Below, piece by piece: positions 32,036-33,527 of a DNA stretch of 33,527 nucleotides. The notes under the pieces are model-generated. The model had not been told where the DNA came from, searched no databases, and saw only the letters and a program-made list of their open reading frames with translations. The position numbers and the translations under genes are program-made. Source of the DNA: Hyphomicrobiales bacterium (lineage in GTDB: Bacteria > Pseudomonadota > Alphaproteobacteria > Rhizobiales > Rhizobiaceae); the NCBI GenBank assembly GCA_900468805.1, contig UEIF01000066.1, positions 1 through 33,527 on the forward strand, written 5' to 3'. Numbering within the stretch: the stretch's first letter is position 1; each line of letters opens with the position of its first letter.

Positions 32036-33477
32036 ACGCGCACGCCAGAAAACCCAGCGAGAACCTGCCAGTGCCATCAGACAAAGGTCCTTCAGACAAA
32101 GGGCGATCGGGTCAGGGCAGGGAACTGATCGCCCGCCCGCCGCTGCCGCCGGCGATCGCGGAATTCCAGTCCGATGCCGTCGAGCTCGAGGAACGCGCGC
32201 CGCCGCGGGTGGCGCGCATGACGCTCTATTGCGTGACGGCGCTGATTGCCGCGGCAATCATCTGGGCCTCGGTCTCCTCCATCGACGAGGTGGTGATCGC
32301 GCCCGGCAAGCTCGTCACCACGCAGCCGACCATCGTCGTCCAGCCGCTCGAAACCTCGATCATCCGCACGATCGAAGTGAAGGCCGGCGAGGTGGTGCAT
32401 GCCGGGCAGACGCTGGCGACCCTCGACGCCACTTTCAGCCAGGCCGATGTCGACCAGCAGCAGGCGAAATTCGCCGCACTCGACGCCCAGGTGAAGCGCA
32501 TCGAGGCCGAGCTTGCCGGCGACGACTATACGAAGTTGGCGGGAAACACGCCCGACCAGACGCTGCAGGCGCAGCTTTTTGGCCAGCGACGGGCCTTCTA
32601 CATGGCGCAGCTGCAGAATTTCGAGCAGCAGATCGCCGGCCAGTCGGCCGCTCTTGCGGCGAGCAAGAACCAGGAGGCCGTGCTCAACGACAGGCGCGAC
32701 GGGCTCTCGCAGATCGAGGCAGCGCGGGAGCGGCTCTATAACAAGCAGAGCGGCTCGCTGATCACGCTGCTCGGCTCGCGCGACGCCCGCCTCGACGTCG
32801 AGTCCAGCCTGTCCGCCGTTCGCGGCAAGGCCGACGAGGCAGCGCACGCCTATGCCAAGCTCAGGGCCGACCGCCAGGCCTTCATCGAGGATTTCCGCCG
32901 CGCCGCGATGGAGCAGCTGGTGGAACTGCGCGGCCAGCGCGACATGGCCGACGAGGAACTGAAGAAGATGGAGCTGCGCCGCAACATGGTGTCGCTGACC
33001 GCGCCTGCCGATGCCGTCGTGCTCGATCTCGCCCAGCGCTCCATCGGCTCCGTCGTGCGCGAGGCCGAACCGGTGGTGACGCTGGTACCGATCAACGTGC
33101 CGCTCGAAGCCGAAGTCTCGATCAACACCCGCGACATCGGCCGTGTGGCCGTCGGCAAGGACGCCCGCATCAAGCTCGACGCCTATCCCTTCCAGAAATA
33201 CGGTACCGCCTCGGGCGAGGTGAGAACCATCAGCCAGGATACGTTCCTCACCGGCCAACCGGAACAGACCGCCACGCCGAGCCAGCCGGCAGCGCCTTTC
33301 TTCAAGGCAAGGATCCTGCTCGCCGACACGCGGCTGAATGCGTCGGACGTGCCCGTAAGGCTGCTGCCCGGCATGACAGTGACGACGGAGATCAAGGTGG
33401 GGAACAGGACGGTGATCTCGTATTTCCTCTATCCGCTGCTGCGCGGGCTGGATAGCGCGATCCGGGAGCCGAACTGA
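32032..33477 (+). CDS. type I secretion membrane-fusion protein (HlyD family)
   Basis: A 481-residue periplasmic adaptor. The cytoplasmic N-terminus (1-62) is polar and contains two SDKG units. A membrane helix lies at about 63-82 (LYCVTALIAAAIIW). Then come the first half-lipoyl strand (APGKLVTTQPTIVVQPL), long coiled-coil helices (about 130-320), the second half-lipoyl strand (LTAPADAVV) and a beta-barrel region with LLPGMTVTTEIKVG typical of HlyD/PrtE. The start ATG 32032 overlaps the ABC gene's stop, so the two are co-translated. It links the exporter to TolC. A TolC gene would have to lie elsewhere. The last 50 bases of the window show no gene. Confidence 0.93.
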   Translation: MNAHARKPSENLPVPSDKGPSDKGRSGQGRELIARPPLPPAIAEFQSDAVELEERAPPRVARMTLYCVTALIAAAIIWASVSSIDEVVIAPGKLVTTQPTIVVQPLETSIIRTIEVKAGEVVHAGQTLATLDATFSQADVDQQQAKFAALDAQVKRIEAELAGDDYTKLAGNTPDQTLQAQLFGQRRAFYMAQLQNFEQQIAGQSAALAASKNQEAVLNDRRDGLSQIEAARERLYNKQSGSLITLLGSRDARLDVESSLSAVRGKADEAAHAYAKLRADRQAFIEDFRRAAMEQLVELRGQRDMADEELKKMELRRNMVSLTAPADAVVLDLAQRSIGSVVREAEPVVTLVPINVPLEAEVSINTRDIGRVAVGKDARIKLDAYPFQKYGTASGEVRTISQDTFLTGQPEQTATPSQPAAPFFKARILLADTRLNASDVPVRLLPGMTVTTEIKVGNRTVISYFLYPLLRGLDSAIREPN

Positions 33478-33527
33478 GGGGGCCGCAGGGCGAGGTGTAG
33501 GGCGGGGGGCCCTGCACGAGCCAGGGG

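Noticed and set aside
32077..32110. A link between the SDKG units in the HlyD-like protein and the GSDKG tail at 1-75
   Set aside because: Only two short units are shared, in a polar low-complexity stretch. Coincidence is the simpler reading.
30206..32257. A 683-codon open frame on the minus strand
   Set aside because: Antisense to the ABC exporter, whose Walker and signature motifs are clear; the product is Asp/Arg/His-rich, typical of a shadow frame.

Overview
The window looks like chromosome or large-replicon DNA of an alphaproteobacterium of the order Hyphomicrobiales, most like Rhizobium or Agrobacterium. The grounds are high-GC codon use, GGAGG-type ribosome sites, a two-hairpin intergenic mosaic repeat of the kind known from rhizobia (21878-21987), and the family mix (Lrp/AsnC, DMT, HxlR, TetR, COG0523, type I secretion). 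This is inference from sequence style; there is no rRNA or marker gene. No tRNA, CRISPR array, integrase or intact insertion sequence was seen.

Left part (1-5.8 kb): the 3' end of a gene with GSDKG repeats; a gene-free stretch folding into several hairpins and ending in a terminator (probable small RNA); an Lrp/AsnC regulator cut by an in-frame UAG just before its conserved last strand, divergent from an RBBP9-like hydrolase; a short leftover of a phage terminase 3' end; a periplasmic ClpP-like protein; and a divergent DMT exporter/Lrp pair with a clear operator between them and inverted repeat motifs on both outer sides.

Phage-derived part (5.9-9.1 kb): an intact small and large terminase pair with no portal, capsid or integrase beside it, then two small genes on the other strand. 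One has a KTSC domain; the other is KTSC-like with a tail of eight 15-nt repeats.

Island at 9.1-14.4 kb: an AT-rich leader with a dyad, then three genes joined by ATGA overlaps. They encode a lipoprotein with a probable trypsin-co-occurring (Trypco2-like) domain, a secreted subtilase with a long uncharacterised N-terminal half, and a secreted astacin-like metalloprotease fused to a DUF1353-like domain. All three carry export signals. This is the best candidate for an undescribed system, plausibly an envelope proteolytic cascade used in conflict or defence.

Metabolic accessory part (14.4-22.7 kb): a TetR/TetX-like monooxygenase pair with two dyad operators, a dienelactone hydrolase-like enzyme, a one-helix membrane protein, a DoxX-SDR operon divergent from an HxlR regulator, an MBL-fold hydrolase, a Nudix protein, a small acidic protein and a RibD-type reductase.

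Right part (22.9-33.5 kb): a secretion locus reading rightward. It has a 1755-residue surface or secreted protein (N,N-dimethylformamidase-like domain, Ig-like domain, then four DUF4082 domains alternating with three cadherin-like domains), a COG0523 metallochaperone GTPase with a His-rich tail, a small protein of unknown function, and a type I secretion ABC exporter and membrane-fusion protein overlapping by ATGA. The exporter pair probably secretes the giant protein.
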